Assembly: GCA_003049485.1 (NCBI GenBank)
Contig: PYST01000020.1
Location: 124,001 to 188,000, forward strand
Direction of reading: 5' to 3'
Source of the DNA: Ophioceras dolichostomum
Lineage: Eukaryota; Ascomycota; Sordariomycetes; Magnaporthales; Ophioceraceae
Length of the DNA stretch: 64,000 nt
The notes under the pieces are model-generated. The model did no database searches, was not told where the DNA came from, and saw only the letters and a list, made by a program, of their open reading frames with translations. The position numbers were made by a program, and so were the translations under genes. Positions 31,452-42,734 of the stretch are shown in pieces (the stretch's first letter is position 1; every line of letters begins with the position of its first letter).

Positions 31452-32038
31452 GAAGCATCGCAACACCGACTGGACGACAGCATCAACGTAAATCCTTCAA
31501 GGGATGAAAACACCACAAAACGGGCACGAATTCATCTCACGCCCCTCAGCAGCCTCGTCTTTATCCCCAGGGTCAACGAGAAAGAGCCTCGGCACGAACA
31601 TGTTCGGAGGGCGGTATGAACCTTCCATCGTTGATTGTTATGCTGTGGGTAGAGAGCATCGTCCACCTGAAGGGCTGGCGTCACTCACCGGTGATTCGAG
31701 AGCGGGGAGTGAAAAAAAGCCATGAGTGCCACTGAGTCCAATGTCTTTGTTAGCAATCACCCACCAACAACTAGGTACCTAATAATAGCATGTGATCTAG
31801 CAGCATTATGCGCTTTGGGTGCCAGGGCGCTAGGCTTATATTCCCGCCACTTCACTCCAACCCTCCTGCCAGTCCCCGGCCAGATCCTCTTCCCCTCGTC
31901 GCAACATCATCGAAGTCCAAACTCGTTAGACCTCACTAGCCGACTCTACATGATCACGAACGACTCGCCGAGGTCATCATCAACGAGCCCTGTCGTCAGT
32001 ACTAAACTCAGCCGTCTGCTTCTTCAGGCCACGAAGAC
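31452..32038. other. spacer between the minus- and plus-strand array copies
   Basis: I see no gene; the open frames here are Ser/Arg/Thr-rich with no pattern. Confidence 0.3.
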
Positions 32039-32224
32039 ATGTGCGAGTGGTCTGTTTGGTGGAAACAGCGCACGCAGTGCCATGACAAGACAGAGAAAAA
32101 TTGGGCTAGAGAGAAGACCTGCCATGATGCACGAAGACGATCACATAGTGGTATGTCAGAGCCTTATTGCAGACCGAACCTCCAAAATACCGATAAGATA
32201 ATCACCTGGTGGGTCGGAAAATAG
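32039..32224 (+). CDS. Met-Cys small protein, copy 8 (opposite strand)
   Basis: A 61-residue frame from ATG 32039, starting MCEWSVWWKQRTQCHDK. Cys2, Cys14, Cys28, Ala31 (C-H-D-A) and Cys44 (P-Y-C) are at consensus places, but Cys11 is Arg and the terminal pair is absent. It could be a decayed or specialised copy. It is the only plus-strand member and bounds the array on the right. Its function is unknown and its expression is unsupported. Confidence 0.4.
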   Translation: MCEWSVWWKQRTQCHDKTEKNWAREKTCHDARRRSHSGMSEPYCRPNLQNTDKIITWWVGK

Positions 32225-32754
32225 AGTGCCGGCTTGAACAGCACTACTGAACAAGGTAGGCTGGCGGCACTCCCAGAGCCCTGTAGGACCGAGCGGCGTT
32301 TAAGAGGCACCTGGCAGCTGCCAGCCTGGTCGTTCTCCGCTTATTCGATCTTGCACGACGTGGTTTCGGCAAAAGTCTCTGGAGGGGCTAGTACAGACTG
32401 AAGAGCAGCGCGGCCGAAGTCGCCAACCGAAATCACAAGGGAGTTGCCTCTCAGCCGCGGTAGTAGTACACGCGCTCACAACACGCGCAGCTCTCTTGTC
32501 TTCGTTATCTCATCGTCAATACCAGATAACTTGCGTCGCTTCTCTTATGATTTACACAGCTTCTCAAAACAAAGCTCCGAATAAGGGGTATCCATCCATC
32601 CACCAACAGCAATATCAAAACAGCGCCCATCATCGAGGCAGGTACTACACGCATCACTCGTGCATTGCGCATCGGTAGTTACCCAGTCCGTAGGTGCTAG
32701 GTAGCCTAGTCACTCTCATCGCTACTATGCTCAAATCAACTCGACCACCACTCC
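32225..32754. other. intergenic stretch
   Basis: No gene or repeat recognised; it contains the 3' flank of the transporter gene. Confidence 0.35.
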
Positions 32755-34052
32755 CTACACATAATCCTTCGAGTCACTCGAACTCCTCGCCGAGCCTGGC
32801 GTGATCCACCCACTGAGGTCGCCGACGGGGATCGAGATGGGGAAGTCGAGAGTTGCCAGCAGGATTGACAGCAATATCCACCAGGCCGCCATGCACGCCA
32901 CGAAGGCCGACGCGCCGGCCACGGTGACGAACGAGGTGGCCGTCTTGCCGTTCTTGGCGAAGTTGGCGGCCAGCAGGAAGTACGCGCCCGTGAGAGCGCC
33001 GAAGACGCCTACGAGCGAGGCGAAGATGATTACAAAGACTAGGTTGGTGCGCAGGGCGCAGATGAGGAAGAGGAGGCTTAGGACCCCCATCCAGAGGGTG
33101 AACCAGCCTGTGTAGGTGGGTGGACATGTTAGTGAGTTTCTCCGCCGACTACTCGTGGCGTCACGTCGTGATGATAGATGACGGCACAGAACGATGTGAC
33201 TTACCAAAACTGGCGTTGAACCCCTGAGTTGTTAGACCCGCGGCGGCGGACTCGCCTGGCGGTGCATATGACGCAAAGGCGGCGAATGACGGAGTGAGAG
33301 TCCCCGCAAAAGAGAAGAAGAAGGCTCCGTACGCGAAGAAGACGACTGATGGGAAGGTGTTGCCGAGGAACCACTCTAGTATGGCGGCGATGATCTGGAG
33401 CATGCCACCAAAGAAATAGTATGACCCACTGCATCGTCGTGTTAATTGCAGCGCACAGAAGCTTTCGTTTTAGCTAGCCCAGGTTTTTGAAGTGACGAGA
33501 GGTGTTACGTCATGTCAACTCACATTCCCGCAGCACCACTCCCGCCGGCGCCCAAGAGGCCCATCAAGTCACACGATAGCGGCGTCAGTGAGACGACGAT
33601 ACCGACGAGTGCTCTATTTTGAACGATTCCGCATCAGCTTGCTGTCATGGACACGCACGTATATGTCGGGAGCCAGGTAGGGGCGGGGCTCAGGCAACTT
33701 ACACTGGAGTAGGATTCCCAAACACCCTCGGCTTCGGCGGTTCAGGCGCCTTGGTGAGCTGCGGCTTCGCTTCCCTCAGGTACAGCTTCTCGAACAGCTC
33801 CGACGACATGTTGACCGACCCGGCGTTCCTGATCTGCTGCATCGGGTCGTCCCAATACTGTGGTGCTGATGGCGCCTGAGGCGGCGACAGTGGCTGCTTC
33901 TTGTCCACGGCGGGCGCCAGCGGCGCCGGCGCTGAACCTGGCGGATACATATTACCCGGCGGTCCTGGGGGCCTGGGCGGCGCGCCCGGGTTCGTGTAGT
34001 ACTTGGGCGCCAGCTTGTAGCCGAGGCTTGCTGACGACATCGAGGCCGACAT
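32755..34052 (-). CDS. AceTr-family (GPR1/FUN34/YaaH) acetate/ammonium-type transporter
   Basis: Four exons join in frame to 338 residues: 34052-33703, 33613-33524, 33428-33205 and 33107-32755, with GTAAGT/GTGAGT donors and AG acceptors. The first 75 residues are Pro-rich and cytosolic. Then comes FGNPTPVALVG, the family's N-P-x-P signature at the start of the first membrane helix. Five to six hydrophobic segments follow, including SYYFFGGMLQIIAAILEW (the YYFGG-type motif) and the GYFLLA-like segment near AYFLLAANFAKNG. The family moves acetate, succinate or protons/ammonium across the plasma membrane. The N-terminal Pro-rich extension is longer than usual. Substrate cannot be told from sequence. 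Confidence 0.82.
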
Positions 34053-37000
34053 GTCGTTGGTACTGCCAGTCTGTGATGGTCTTCGAAGAAAAATCGGGCC
34101 GTTCGTAAACAGCTCCTGGTGTTTCTTGTCTCTCAGGTCAGGTTCAGGAGCCAGAGTGCGCCATCAGTCGGATGGGTGGGTGTCTGTCTATTTGCTCCTA
34201 AAGTGATGGAGGGTGGGAGGGATGATTTTGAGATTCACGAACACGGGAACCGGACGCTGCGAGGAAAAAAGGAAAAACATCAACGACGACGGCAACAACA
34301 CACGCAGCATGGCAACCATCGTTTTGGGCTTGCAGCCTGCCGACCTGGACCAACATTATATGATGCGCTGTGGAATGGGCATTGATCGCCTTTGTGTACC
34401 AAGAAAAGACTGGTTGAGCTGCGTAGATCAGGGGCCGTGATCTGTTGCGAGCGGGTTTGAGGTTTTGATGGGCGAGTCTCGTCGAAGGGGGTTCCATGTC
34501 CCGCGCCTCTTGGCCTCCACATCCCGTCAATCAATTCAATTTCTTCCCCAGTTCCCACATCACGTCAATCCAGTCAAATCCCGTTCGCACCCACAGAATA
34601 GAGTGGTTTGGGAACCGGGCATTTGGGTGTATCGATTTATGTGATACCGTTTGTCTTCCCCGCGCCCGCCGCGCGCGTCCATAATGAAGGCACTGCTGAT
34701 GATTTGATGATGCGTACCAGGGCGGACTGGCCAGTACAATTTCCCCGCATATCGTCGGGCAGATTAGATGGTTAACAGACGGCTACACGCTTCAGGCAGA
34801 ATCGGTATGCAGTTATTCGCGCTGTCTTACTCAGGGGGCATTCAGAAAAAAGAGACCATCGGCATTAAGGCCTAGCTTTGATACCGCCCGTGAGGCCGAA
34901 CGGCGCTGCAACCAAGATATTGTCCTACTGTAGCAGCAGCTGGTCTGGTCTCGGGCGCTTCAATAATAGACCCCGCGCCTCGTCTCCAAACACTTCATTT
35001 CTGGGCAAGCCGGGACCTGCCTGTGAAAGAAGCTATTCCCGTGTTCAAATGTCTGGTCTCGAAACTTTTATATCTTTTTATCACGTTTCAACGCTAGCGA
35101 CAGGCCTCTTGGTTCGTCCCGTCTCTCATGGTTCAGCCAAAAAAGGTCCAGACTGTGACCCCGCAGCTGCTTTGACAGCCGCATGTGCACGGTTGGGGAC
35201 TCTTTGGCGTCTCAAACCCCGCGCAACCCCCTGCCAAGCTGCCAGGGCCTGCAACTGCCAGCAACCACATCAGATGGCCGACTCTTGAGCCTCTCCGATG
35301 GGCGGCAATGGAGACAGCGCTTAATCAAAAACGGTAATTTGTGCAACAAAAGACTGGAGTAAATGTGGCTCTTCACCCACCGCCAAGCGAAGCTTGTGTG
35401 GGAAGAAAGTTGAGGAGTAGAGGGGATGGGGACAGTTTAAACATTGGAGTCATTGAGCGGGCTCCCACTTCCCAGAGAGAGAGCACTGGCCTCGATCACC
35501 ATCAGAGACCGACAAGTGAGAGCGAGTGTTCATAAATAGGCGAAATGATCCACGTTATGAAACGGAGGAGCGCAGTTCGTAAAACTTCAGGAAACACCGA
35601 CTCCTCACTTTGATCAGCGAAGGAAAACTTCTGAAATGGAAGGAAGGACCTTGTTTTCGGGGGAAGGGCCAATTTGCCTCGCTGCTGGCTGGCTCGTGAG
35701 CACGACAAACCAAAGGCATCAATGATCATCACGAGGGGGCGGCCATCACTGATCACTGATGTGCGGGCATTGAGGCTTTGACTGTGATGACAGGCGCCAC
35801 CAAATAATCCTGACCTGACGACCCCAAGTGCCGAACGCTACTGACGCATTAACGTAGAACAATCACGGAATCTAGGCACAGTCTCATCAACCAGACTTCC
35901 TCTTCGTATGGGATTGGGTAGGGCTGTGGCGGGCCGCCTGTGCCTGTGCCTGTGCCTGTGCCTTGAGTTGCTATGTATGAATGTGATGAAATATGTGATA
36001 CAGGGCCCCAATGCTGGGCCTCCACCCAAGCCGTCTCAACGAGAAGCCCTGACTGAAAGCCTACCGCCGCCGCCAGCTGACCGACGGGACTGACCACCCT
36101 CCTTGTTGGTCGGGAGGACTCCGCCGATATTCCGTCCAATCAACCCTAGAAGGGCTTTCTTGCAACTAGCAATTAAATGTGAAGCGGACGCATACGGCCT
36201 CCGATTTTGGGTCCTGTCCCAAAGTGGCCGGCAAATTACAACGGGTGCGAAGCACACCTGTCGCACATAAACGGCTACAGAGCAGGCCAGCGAGCCATGG
36301 CCGACCTGCTGCTTCCATGGTAGTGGTACCAACAGCGTCTTTTCAAGCCTGAAAGGCGCCATGTGTTGCACAAGTCCCATCTCGCCTTCGGGTGATGGGG
36401 GCTCGGTCGGGCTTCACGTGTGATACAGGCCAAGAAAGAAACCCATTCACAAGTGTGCATCACCTGAAGCCTGAAGCTTGGGATGGATCCCACCCTCCCA
36501 GGCGCAGTGGCCCAGCACAACTTTCCGTCAGGGCAGGGCAGGAACATAATTGTTCGCACAACCCGACGGAAATTCGCCGCAGCCCCCACGACGTATATCT
36601 GCAAGGAAGGGGCTTTCATGCAGGAACGATCGGTCGGGGAGCTAATGAAGGCGGGCGGAGACCATCGGGACACGATGGCGAGTCTGCGTAGTAGGTCTAT
36701 GGATGGAGAGAGATGGGCCTCCTATTCCGACCTTTATCTTTGGGGCAGGAAGCTAGGGAGGCGGCTTCTCATCTTTCTTATGTTCTAGCCAACCTTACCT
36801 GCTCATTTTCTTCGCCTTTGCAACCCCTGAATCGCACGGCATCGTGGTAACCGCGCTGGTCTTGATGCGCTTCCTCTCCCGCCCCTAGACGAAAACAGGT
36901 TGTCCCAAAAGGAGAGCAGGATGAGCTGAGAAAGCCTTCGTGAATTGGTCTGCATTGATGCTCGCGTACTTTGTGTGTGATACTGCTCGTTCGCTACTAT

Positions 37001-37083
37001 GATAGTCGACAACAATCACCATCACCGGTCCAAGACCCAGCCTTTGATGCCTCCCGTCATCATCATCACATCACCCGGTTCAC
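34053..37083. other. 3-kb gene-poor stretch
   Basis: I see no supported gene. A short TGTGCC hexamer repeat lies at about 35938-35963. The stretch separates the transporter from the biosynthetic region and includes the 3' flank of the NRPS gene. Confidence 0.4.
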
Positions 37084-40000
37084 TCACACCCGTCCCTCCA
37101 GAACATCACCAACAGCCATCCCCTCGCTCAACTCCCCCTTCACCCCCGACAGCACCGCAAACACCTCCTTAACATGACCCACCAACTCATCCACCACCCT
37201 CTCCTCCACAAACCCCTCGTCGTAATACACCCCCCAACACACCCCCTCCTCCTCCCTCACAGAAACATCAACCGTGAACGGATCCCCCCATCGCTCATGC
37301 TCGCCCACCACCTCCATCCCCCACCCCCTCCTCCCCAGCTTCGAAAGCGGAGTGTAAGGGTTGATGTTCATGTTCAGCGCATGTGCCAATATTCCTCTGA
37401 GATGCGACAGTCCCCGCAGCTCCGTGAAGCCCATGTACTCATAGTGCATCATGGCCGTGTTCTGCTGCTGGTGCTTTGCGAGAAACGGGAGGACGGGCTG
37501 CGACGGGTCGATGTGTACTCGTAGGGGCAGGAACAGCGTGGTGGGCGCTATGAGGTCTTGGATGCCGGGTATGGGGAGGTTGCGGCCTGCGCGGTCGGAG
37601 TAGAAGATTATGTCGGGGCAGGCCAGGATGCGGGCGAGGGAGAGGGCTACGGATGTTTCGATTATGGTTGCGAGGGTATAGTTGGTGTTGTTGCCGATGG
37701 GGTTCGCGGAGGAGGAAGGAGGAGACGAGGAAGAGGGAGGAGGAAGAGGATTGGGGGTGGTCCAGCGCTTGGTCTTAAGCTCAGTAGCAGTGAGGGGGCT
37801 GCCGGTAGGGGCGGAGAGGAGAGGCTTCGTCACGGCGCCCGCGAGGTACGATGTCCAGAATTGCGTGGCCGCGACGCGGTCGGCGGAGTTCACGTGCCGG
37901 ACAAATGCGTTCATCCCCGGAGGTGTCGGTGGAGCTATCCGTAGGGTGTTGCTCCGAGCGGCGCGATACGCTGCTTCCAACTCCTGAAAGAGGTTGTCTC
38001 GTGAGTAGGCGTCGTAGATGAGGTGCTGCATCGTGAGCACGAAGTGGGTGCGAGTGCTCTGCGGCGACGACGTTGATGTCGACTTCTTCCCGGGCGGCGG
38101 CCTCGTCATGGCCAGGCGCAGCAGCGAGTCGCCGAATGACATGATGTTCTCCCTGTCCTGTCTGACATAGGTTTCCAGATCATCAAACTCCTGCCACTTC
38201 GGCGCGACTTCGCGCCGCAGCACGGCCTGGAACACGCCGAGGCTGGTTTGCACGACGCGTGTCCGGAGCTGCGCGTGCCGCGCTACCGCGTCGGTCCAGA
38301 CGGACTTGAAGAGTGCGATGTCGAGGTGCTCCTCCTGGTGCTCCTCCTGCTCCTGCTCCTGCTCCGGTAGGCGGAAGACGATCTGTTGCTGCCAGTCCCA
38401 CGGCCCTGCGAGATTGCGGCCGGTTTCGGGGTAGCCAAAGACGTAAAACTCCTGCATTGAGTAGAGCGGGTAGATGTCCTCGATGTCCTCCGGATTGACG
38501 CGGCACTGTTGCGCCGCCGTTTGCCTGACGATTTGGCGATGCGCCGCGGGCTGGATCAGGGCGAAAGGGAGAAGCTCCTTGGACTCGACCTTGGGCACGA
38601 GCTTGAGTGCCAGGTTGTGGAGGACGGGAGTGCTGAAAACCTCGTCGGCCACTAGGAGAAAGCCTTCTCGACGGGCCATGGAGATCAGCCTCATCACTTG
38701 GAGTGAGTTGCCGCCGAGGTGGAAGAAGTTGTTCCCCGGCTGGACTGAGTCGGGGTCTACCTTCAGCAGGTCTGCCCATAGTGTGCGAAGAACCTTCTCG
38801 TTTTCCGTCATCAGCGAAGTCGCCGCGACGCCGTCGATGGAACTGCCTTGGGCTAGTAGTGTCTGAGCCTGCGAGAAGGAAGCCAGAGTCTTGGTTGAAA
38901 GGCTCTGGATGACTCGCCGAAGCCGTTGGCGGTCCCTCTTCCGAGACAGCGTGTAAGGCATCTCGTCAATAGGCACCCACAAAGAGGGCACCATGTGAGC
39001 AGGAACCGTCGTCCTCATCTTGCCCTCGAGCGCGGCAACGAGGGCAGCGAAGCCAACCGCCGTAGCTGGGGACAGTCGGACGGTTGCGTCTTTCGAGTCG
39101 TCGTCAGCAATGACCAGCGAACCGAATGACGTATCTTCGGCCTCATCGAGGCTGAGAAACGCGACAAGCCGCTTGTCAGTACCACCCAGAGGCACCGCAG
39201 CGTCCACTAGAACGTTCTTGATGCGTACGTTTGGAACGGCAGCGGCGAGCGACAGGTGCACGTGTTTCTCAACTTCCTCCAATTCTAGTCTCTGGGCGCG
39301 GATCTTGACCTGGTTGTCGACTCTGCCGACGTAGACTAGGCGTCCGTCTGCAAGACGACGGACGAGATCTCCCGTCCGGTACATTCGATATGGGTGTACT
39401 GGGCGGGGTTTGATGAACTTGGCTTCATTTTGTAAGGAGTCGTTCATGTATCCTCTCGAAACTAAGGGGCCCTCGACGAGGAGCTCGCCGATTTCGCCGT
39501 CCTCGGCTGGTCTGATGCCGCCAGAGCCGTCACTGTCGACAGCACTAACCCAGGCTCGACTGCCAACGGGACGGCCGATCTCACCAGGTGTGAAGGTCGA
39601 TGTGTCCATTTCAGGAGCAACGTCAGGAGGAACGCCAACCACGCAGCTGACAGTGCACTCAGTCGACCCGTAGATCAGCTTCAGGTCCACCTTGCCCGCC
39701 CATTCTTCCACGACCGCCATCGGTGCAGTCTCGCCACCAAGGACGAGCGTCTTCAGCGTCGGGACACTGGACGGCGTCAAGTCTGGCAAGGAGTTGACCA
39801 GAGACGGTGTCAGCTTGGCGAGATTGACCTGCATGGTGTTCATCGCGCCCACAATGTCGTTCTTGCGCTGGTGCTCGGATGGGATGCAGACCGTTCCACC
39901 AGCAGCAAGCGTCAGAAAGATGTCCCCGATGATGGGATCGAACGCGTACGAGGCGAATTGGAACGCACGTGTCTCATTGGTGATCCCCAGCGGCTTCGTG

Positions 40001-40632
40001 AGGTGGGCCACAAACGAAGCCATCTGCGCATGCTCCGTCACGACAAGCTTTGGAGCCCCGGTACTCCCCGACGTGGCCATCATGTAGGCAGCGTCGAATA
40101 TACCGACGACCGGCCGCCGATGTGGAGCTTCATCAGCCTCGGCGTTCGGCGTGCCAAGACCGGAAACGGTCTCGTGCGTTACGGCGAACGCGCCGGGGAC
40201 AAGTGCCGAGCAGAGCACGTGGCAACTAGCTGAGCAGAGTGCGACACTGCTCGCGCCGCTTTCTGCTATGACGGATCGGAGTCTCGGCAGCGGCTGCGAG
40301 ACGTCAAGGGGCATGAACGCCCCGCCCGCCTTCATGGCGGCCAGCATGCCAACCACCGCCCAACGAGACTTCTCGAAGAGAAGCGGGACGATGGTTTCCG
40401 CTTTGACGCCCGCCGTTGCCGAGAGATGTCCAGCGAGACGAGTAGATGCAGCATCGAGCTCGGCATAGCTGAGTGTGCCATCCCAGGCGACCACTGCTTC
40501 GGCTTGTGGGCGAGCTCTTGCTTGGTCACGGATGAGCTCGTGCACGAGTGACGTTGACGCTTCCGGTATTGGAGGAGAGATTTCATCTTGGAATCGGGCG
40601 AAAGGACTATCGCCGCGGCGTGGTGAGCCCAT
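37084..40632 (-). CDS. single-module NRPS, A-T-C
   Basis: An intronless 1182-residue frame from ATG 40632. The adenylation domain (about 25-575) shows TSGSTGAPK (187-195), FDPIIGD with Asp232 at the amino-acid-binding position, YGSTECT, YRTGDLV and the C-terminal S-R-K-R-D-R lysine loop. The carrier domain carries N-N-F-F-H-L-G-G-N-S-L with Ser643 for phosphopantetheine. A condensation domain fills the rest; its active-site motif reads M-Q-H-L-I-Y-D-A-Y-S, so the catalytic second His (His870) and Asp874 are kept, while the first His is Gln and Gly is Ala. A Glu/Gln repeat lies near 756-770. The protein loads an amino acid and has no upstream module, so the C domain would join it to another acceptor or release it. 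It is divergent from the dioxygenase gene, sharing about 940 bp of promoter. It is not part of known swainsonine clusters. Confidence 0.85.
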   Translation of the reverse strand: MGSPRRGDSPFARFQDEISPPIPEASTSLVHELIRDQARARPQAEAVVAWDGTLSYAELDAASTRLAGHLSATAGVKAETIVPLLFEKSRWAVVGMLAAMKAGGAFMPLDVSQPLPRLRSVIAESGASSVALCSASCHVLCSALVPGAFAVTHETVSGLGTPNAEADEAPHRRPVVGIFDAAYMMATSGSTGAPKLVVTEHAQMASFVAHLTKPLGITNETRAFQFASYAFDPIIGDIFLTLAAGGTVCIPSEHQRKNDIVGAMNTMQVNLAKLTPSLVNSLPDLTPSSVPTLKTLVLGGETAPMAVVEEWAGKVDLKLIYGSTECTVSCVVGVPPDVAPEMDTSTFTPGEIGRPVGSRAWVSAVDSDGSGGIRPAEDGEIGELLVEGPLVSRGYMNDSLQNEAKFIKPRPVHPYRMYRTGDLVRRLADGRLVYVGRVDNQVKIRAQRLELEEVEKHVHLSLAAAVPNVRIKNVLVDAAVPLGGTDKRLVAFLSLDEAEDTSFGSLVIADDDSKDATVRLSPATAVGFAALVAALEGKMRTTVPAHMVPSLWVPIDEMPYTLSRKRDRQRLRRVIQSLSTKTLASFSQAQTLLAQGSSIDGVAATSLMTENEKVLRTLWADLLKVDPDSVQPGNNFFHLGGNSLQVMRLISMARREGFLLVADEVFSTPVLHNLALKLVPKVESKELLPFALIQPAAHRQIVRQTAAQQCRVNPEDIEDIYPLYSMQEFYVFGYPETGRNLAGPWDWQQQIVFRLPEQEQEQEEHQEEHLDIALFKSVWTDAVARHAQLRTRVVQTSLGVFQAVLRREVAPKWQEFDDLETYVRQDRENIMSFGDSLLRLAMTRPPPGKKSTSTSSPQSTRTHFVLTMQHLIYDAYSRDNLFQELEAAYRAARSNTLRIAPPTPPGMNAFVRHVNSADRVAATQFWTSYLAGAVTKPLLSAPTGSPLTATELKTKRWTTPNPLPPPSSSSPPSSSANPIGNNTNYTLATIIETSVALSLARILACPDIIFYSDRAGRNLPIPGIQDLIAPTTLFLPLRVHIDPSQPVLPFLAKHQQQNTAMMHYEYMGFTELRGLSHLRGILAHALNMNINPYTPLSKLGRRGWGMEVVGEHERWGDPFTVDVSVREEEGVCWGVYYDEGFVEERVVDELVGHVKEVFAVLSGVKGELSEGMAVGDVLEGRV

Positions 40633-41573
40633 GGTATCCGATAAGGTGTGATAGACGAAGTGTGGTAGGCTCTGTCCGGGCTGCAGCGCAGGCTTGAGTC
40701 AAGAGAAGGACAATGCAGCCACCTGCCATTTTTGTGCTGGGAGGGAAGTCCCAGCCGACCCCCCTTTCACCTCTTTCATATCCAAAAACATGGGAATGCC
40801 CTCCGCCTCGGGGGCAAAACACCCCAATGGATTTAGGGTTAACGGATAGACGAGCCTAAACCAAGTTAAGATACATCTTGCATCCACCCATCTTATGCCC
40901 CAGACTATGTACCTCTTCGAGCTTTGTCATGATGCATCTCCCCGCATGACAGGATTACACGAGCGGAAGGATTTTCGGCCGAATCACGCTACGAAGGTAA
41001 ATAACTTGGACCCCAAGTTTCGGTACGGTCCGGTACTTACGCAGTACCTTGCAAGTTACCACTGCCTACCACCTATAGACGACTTACACACATCCCCACA
41101 ACCCGAAACGGTCACCACCACAACATCCTCGGACCGAACCGTCGCACTTCAGCCTCGCGCGATAATCCGATTAGATCCCACCTAACTATACTGGTTCTGT
41201 TGCCTGGCGCCCCGAGCGCATGCATGACGATGGTTTGCTACCTGAGTAGGTAGGTATGTAGGTAGGCGCGGGGGGAAGCGCCGGAACCGGCCGGGGAAAT
41301 GGGATCATCAACCGGACCCATGATCGGAGGTGAGCATGGCTTGATTTGCTATCATCGGCTACAAAGCACGGCTTCTCACTACCCCTCATCTACAGGACCC
41401 CTCAGAGCAGACTAACAGCAGACAGGCAGCCCCCGCGCACGCCATTCTGCCACGACCTCACTCTCCCAGCGTCTCCCCGGCTTTGCCCCCAGCTTCTCCT
41501 ATCAAAGCGCTCCCGCAGAGAAAGACCTGCAGAGCAACTAACTTCTATCCTCTCCTTTCCGCCAACCACCACA
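40633..41573. promoter_or_regulatory. shared upstream region of the NRPS and dioxygenase genes
   Basis: The two genes start away from each other across about 940 bp, so the interval should hold both promoters. TAGGTAGG-type words lie at about 41246-41265. A CT-rich leader precedes the dioxygenase ATG at 41574. I cannot name a regulator site. Confidence 0.4.
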
Positions 41574-42440
41574 ATGGCCTCCACTGCAGCTCCCACCCCG
41601 AAACTCCGCCACGTCTCCCCCTCAGACGGCGCATCCGCCGTGCTCTCCATCCTGCGCGAAGACGGCGGCGTGATCATCAAGGGCCTCTTCACCCCCGACC
41701 AGGTCGCACGCCTCAACGCCGAGGTGCAGCCCGCCATCGACGCGCAGACGGCCGGCTCGAAGCAGTCCGACGAGTGGCTGCAGGATTTCTACGGCGACAA
41801 GACCAAGCGTCTGATCGGGCTCGTGGGCCACTCCAAGACCTTCCGCGAAGAATTCCTCGAGTGCGAGCTGATCCACTCCATCTGCGAGGAGGTCTACCTG
41901 AAGGACGCGGGCGGATACTGGATGAACAGCGCGCAGCTCATCGACATCGGTCCGGGATCCAAGGCCCAACCCTTACATCGTGACCAGTGGCAGTTCCCGA
42001 TCTTCACGACGGCCGGGCCGGACTCCATGGAGGCGTCCTGCAATTTCCTGGTGGCGCTGTCCAAGTGCACCGACGAGAACGGCGCGACGCGCATCATTCC
42101 CGGGTCGCACAAGTGGGAGGACTTCTCGCGGAATGGGAACCCTGAGGACACGATCCCCGCCGAGATGGAGGTCGGCGACGCGTGCTTCATCACTGGAAAG
42201 GTGGTGCACGGCGGCGGGGCGAATAGGACGACGGACCAGGTCAGGAGGGCGGTCGCCATGGTGTTCCAGTGCAGCTACCTGACGCCCGAGGAGGCGTACC
42301 CTTTCACGGTAAAGCCGGAGATCGCGAGGACGCTGACGCCGAGGGGGCAGAGGATGATTGGGTATCGGAGCCAGTTTTTGAAGGAGAGTCCCGGGGTGTG
42401 GAAGACGGATTATAGCCAGGTTGATGAGGTGTACTGCTAG
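41574..42440 (+). CDS. PhyH-type Fe(II)/2-oxoglutarate dioxygenase (SwnH-like)
   Basis: An intronless 288-residue protein from ATG 41574. The iron triad is visible: His136 and Asp138 in PLHRDQW and His212 in GKVVHGGG, with Arg225/226 (Q-V-R-R-A-V) placed to bind 2-oxoglutarate. TRIIPGSHKW and the substrate-side motif QLIDIGPGSK are typical of the phytanoyl-CoA dioxygenase family in fungal pathways. In swainsonine clusters two such enzymes, SwnH1 and SwnH2, oxidise the indolizidine ring; only one is in this window. Which of the two it resembles more cannot be told here. It lies beside the NmrA-like gene and 3 kb from the hybrid synthase, supporting a shared pathway. Confidence 0.82.
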   Translation: MASTAAPTPKLRHVSPSDGASAVLSILREDGGVIIKGLFTPDQVARLNAEVQPAIDAQTAGSKQSDEWLQDFYGDKTKRLIGLVGHSKTFREEFLECELIHSICEEVYLKDAGGYWMNSAQLIDIGPGSKAQPLHRDQWQFPIFTTAGPDSMEASCNFLVALSKCTDENGATRIIPGSHKWEDFSRNGNPEDTIPAEMEVGDACFITGKVVHGGGANRTTDQVRRAVAMVFQCSYLTPEEAYPFTVKPEIARTLTPRGQRMIGYRSQFLKESPGVWKTDYSQVDEVYC

Positions 42441-42734
42441 CTTAGCTGCCTACCTATCTCTTCCCAGAACGTCCTTCTTAGGTCATCAGTCCTTGCTGAC
42501 CCGAAGATTGTCTGATCTACCTAGGTCTACGACTTTTAGGCAAAATGAAGGGAATTAGGTCTCTTTCCGTTAATCCAACATGCTTCTGTTGCCTTTCCTT
42601 TTCATGCTATAATTAGGTCTTTGGCCAAAGTTTTCGTGTGAACACTCCGCTCGCTCGTCACTCAGCGGGAACTTGGGAAGCAGAGGAACCGGCGACTCTC
42701 GGAAGATATGCTATTCTGATCTAAATCTATCTAT

